This document shows, piece after piece, positions 5,000 through 6,250 of a DNA stretch of 6,250 nucleotides. The stretch comes from Desulfobulbaceae bacterium (lineage in GTDB: Bacteria > Desulfobacterota > Desulfobulbia > Desulfobulbales > Desulfobulbaceae): assembly GCA_026990725.1 (NCBI GenBank), contig JALXCX010000201.1, forward strand, positions 1-6,250, in the 5' to 3' direction. Both the position numbers and the translations under genes were made by a program. The notes below the pieces were generated by a model. That model was given only the letters and a program-made list of their open reading frames with translations. It did no database searches and was not told the origin of the DNA. Within the stretch, counting starts at the first letter, position 1, and each line of letters starts with the position of its first letter.

Positions 5000-5989
5000 A
5001 TGTTAGTCATTTGTGAAGAATGCGCAAAAAAGTATGACATTGATGAGACACGTATTCAGCGCGATAAAGCACAGTTTTCCTGTAAAGAATGTGGTCATAT
5101 TATTGTTGTTGAAAAACCAAAGGAGCCTGTCGTTGAGGTCGAGGCCACCAGTTCCAATTCTACTGTAACAGCCGCTGCTCCCGCTGCCGATGCTGGTACT
5201 CCCGGAGGGACTCGAGGCAAAGGAACACCTGTTCGCACCTATATTTTAGCAACCATGCTTTTGGGTTTTTTATTGGTGTGTTCCGCTTTTGCTTATTTAT
5301 ACCTGACGTTTATTCCCAGTATCATTAATCATCAGGTAGACCTTCGGACTCAGGCTGTCAGCAAGGCGTTTTCCGGTGTTGTCAAAAAACCTCTTATTCT
5401 AAGGAATTACCTGCAGGTGAATAAAGAAGCGAAGCGAATCAGTAAAATTCCAGGTGTAGCCTATACCGCTGTTGTGAATGGAAAAGGTATCGTTATTGCC
5501 GGTTTTTTTAACGATATTAACAGATTTGATTCACAGTTTGTCCAGGAATTCAAGAAAGGGGGCTTCCCCCGGGAACTTCTTAAAGAGAATACATTGCCTT
5601 CAGGTGAAGATTCACATAATGCCAGAATGACTATTGGAGGTCAGGAAATTGTTGATGAGGTGACTCTTGTTTCTGACACGGGGAGTACGGTTCATGTTGG
5701 TGTGTATGTTTCAGAGGTCAATAATGCTATTCGTAATGCCCTGAAGTCTCCCCTGACGCTGTCAATTCTTGCGGCCCTTCTCTTTATAGGGCTTATGATG
5801 GCAGTCCTTCTTTCCAACCTTATCGGCAAACCAATGCGGGAACTCACAGGTGTTGCTAATCGTATCAGTTTCGGGCAACTTGATCTTGAAATCCCCTCAA
5901 AGGGGCCCCGTGAAATGAGAGAATTGGCTCTATCTTTTGACCGGATGAGAATATCCATCAAAGCAGCTCTTGACCGGTTGAGAAAATAG
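5000..5989 (+). CDS. Zinc-ribbon (MJ0042-type) membrane protein with extracytoplasmic sensor-like region and C-terminal HAMP domain
   Basis: The 329-residue protein appears to be an inner-membrane sensory protein. In order: an MJ0042-type zinc ribbon (C5-x2-C8 and C28-x2-C31); a Glu/Val then Ala/Ser/Gly/Pro-rich linker (about 37-75); a first membrane helix (about 80-105); a roughly 145-residue extracytoplasmic region (106-250) with Cache/PAS-like strands, e.g. PGVAYTAVVNGKGIVIAG (151-168) and VHVGVYVSEVNNAIRNAL (231-248); a second helix (about 252-275); and a HAMP domain (about 274-325), including GKPMRELTGVANRIS and the ELALSFDRM segment. It stops right after HAMP, with no kinase, methyl-accepting, cyclase or GGDEF domain. 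The stop is followed by a separate gene with its own ribosome site, so I see no sign of a frameshift. It probably shares an operon with the PhnD-like receptor. Domains are clear; the specific role is unknown. Confidence 0.85.
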   Translation: MLVICEECAKKYDIDETRIQRDKAQFSCKECGHIIVVEKPKEPVVEVEATSSNSTVTAAAPAADAGTPGGTRGKGTPVRTYILATMLLGFLLVCSAFAYLYLTFIPSIINHQVDLRTQAVSKAFSGVVKKPLILRNYLQVNKEAKRISKIPGVAYTAVVNGKGIVIAGFFNDINRFDSQFVQEFKKGGFPRELLKENTLPSGEDSHNARMTIGGQEIVDEVTLVSDTGSTVHVGVYVSEVNNAIRNALKSPLTLSILAALLFIGLMMAVLLSNLIGKPMRELTGVANRISFGQLDLEIPSKGPREMRELALSFDRMRISIKAALDRLRK

Positions 5990-6044
5990 CAAAAGTAAGC
6001 GCCTCTTACCCATTACTTTATAAATACTACTAAGGAAGTTAGTC

Positions 6045-6250
6045 ATGATACGTTTCAGAACTCGTTTTTTGATAGTACTATGCTTCTTTTTCTTTACAGG
6101 AGTTTCCTGTTCTTTTGCTGCCAGTTATCGTCTGTCGATGTTACCAAGATATTCGACTGACGAGATTAACCTTCGGGTGAATGCCCTGGCTAAATATCTC
6201 AGCAGTCAAACTGGTTTGCAGATTCAGGGAGTTGTTACCTCGTCATTTGA
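6045..6250 (+). CDS. PhnD-like periplasmic substrate-binding protein (N-terminus only, cut by window edge)
   Basis: This is the N-terminal 68 codons of a secreted binding protein resembling the phosphate/phosphite/phosphonate (PhnD-type) family, open to the right edge. Residues 1 to about 26 form a signal peptide with a basic start (MIRFRTRF), a Phe/Leu-rich core and an SFAA region for cleavage. Cys23 within GVSC is an imperfect lipobox, so a lipoprotein cannot be excluded. The mature start, YRLSMLPRYSTDEINLRV, then ALAKYLSSQTGLQI, matches the family pattern of a beta strand ending in LP, an S/T-x-E turn and a helix ending in YL-S-x-TG. ATG 6045 has AAGGAAG (6032-6038) upstream. The gene follows the HAMP protein by 55 bp, so an operon is likely. 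In anaerobes such receptors often act in signalling rather than phosphonate uptake, so the substrate is left open. Confidence 0.75.
   Translation, partial: MIRFRTRFLIVLCFFFFTGVSCSFAASYRLSMLPRYSTDEINLRVNALAKYLSSQTGLQIQGVVTSSF

Noticed and set aside
5995..6009. GTAAG/CTTAC hairpin between the HAMP gene and the PhnD-like gene
   Set aside because: A five-base stem with no T-run is too weak for a terminator and likely occurs by chance; the two genes are better read as one operon.

Overview
The window reads as a chromosomal stretch from an anaerobic bacterium, most likely a Desulfobacterota-type (sulfate- or sulfur-metabolising 'deltaproteobacterial') organism. The grounds are a four-subunit ferredoxin-dependent 2-oxoacid oxidoreductase, a TAXI-type TRAP receptor, an MJ0042-type zinc-ribbon membrane protein with a HAMP domain, and a moderate base composition (mid-40s % GC by eye). 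The lineage call is inference from gene content only. I see no tRNA, rRNA, CRISPR array, insertion sequence or phage gene.

Layout. (1) 1-842, minus strand: the N-terminal 280 codons of a TAXI-family TRAP solute receptor with a clear signal peptide and strong ribosome binding site; its C-terminus lies beyond the left edge. (2) 843-1094: a divergent promoter region. (3) 1095-4552, plus strand: a compact operon of five genes, korD-korA-korB-korC plus an iron-sulfur-flavoprotein-like gene. Coding ends overlap or lie 3-14 bp apart. (4) 4553-4999: a 447-bp non-coding region with a long hairpin just after the operon, two near-identical sigma70-type promoter sequences (TTGACC-N17-TATAGT) and a textbook intrinsic terminator between them. 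(5) 5000-5989, plus strand: a zinc-ribbon / two-TM / HAMP protein with no output domain. (6) 6045 to the right edge, plus strand: the start of a PhnD-like periplasmic binding protein, probably co-transcribed with (5).

How the genes work together. KorDABC should interconvert 2-oxoglutarate + CoA and succinyl-CoA + CO2 with ferredoxin as electron carrier (oxidative or reductive TCA direction). The co-transcribed flavoprotein carries a compact cysteine motif like that of methanogen Isf proteins, so it may accept or redistribute electrons from the Kor/ferredoxin pool. The divergent TAXI receptor may import a related carboxylate, which is speculative. The right-hand pair (zinc-ribbon/HAMP protein plus PhnD-like receptor) looks like a membrane sensing module whose output partner is not in view.

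The parts most worth a second look are the 4.55-5.0 kb regulatory region (paired promoters flanking a terminator, possible ~50-nt RNA), the Isf-like gene inside the kor operon, and the HAMP protein that ends without an effector domain.
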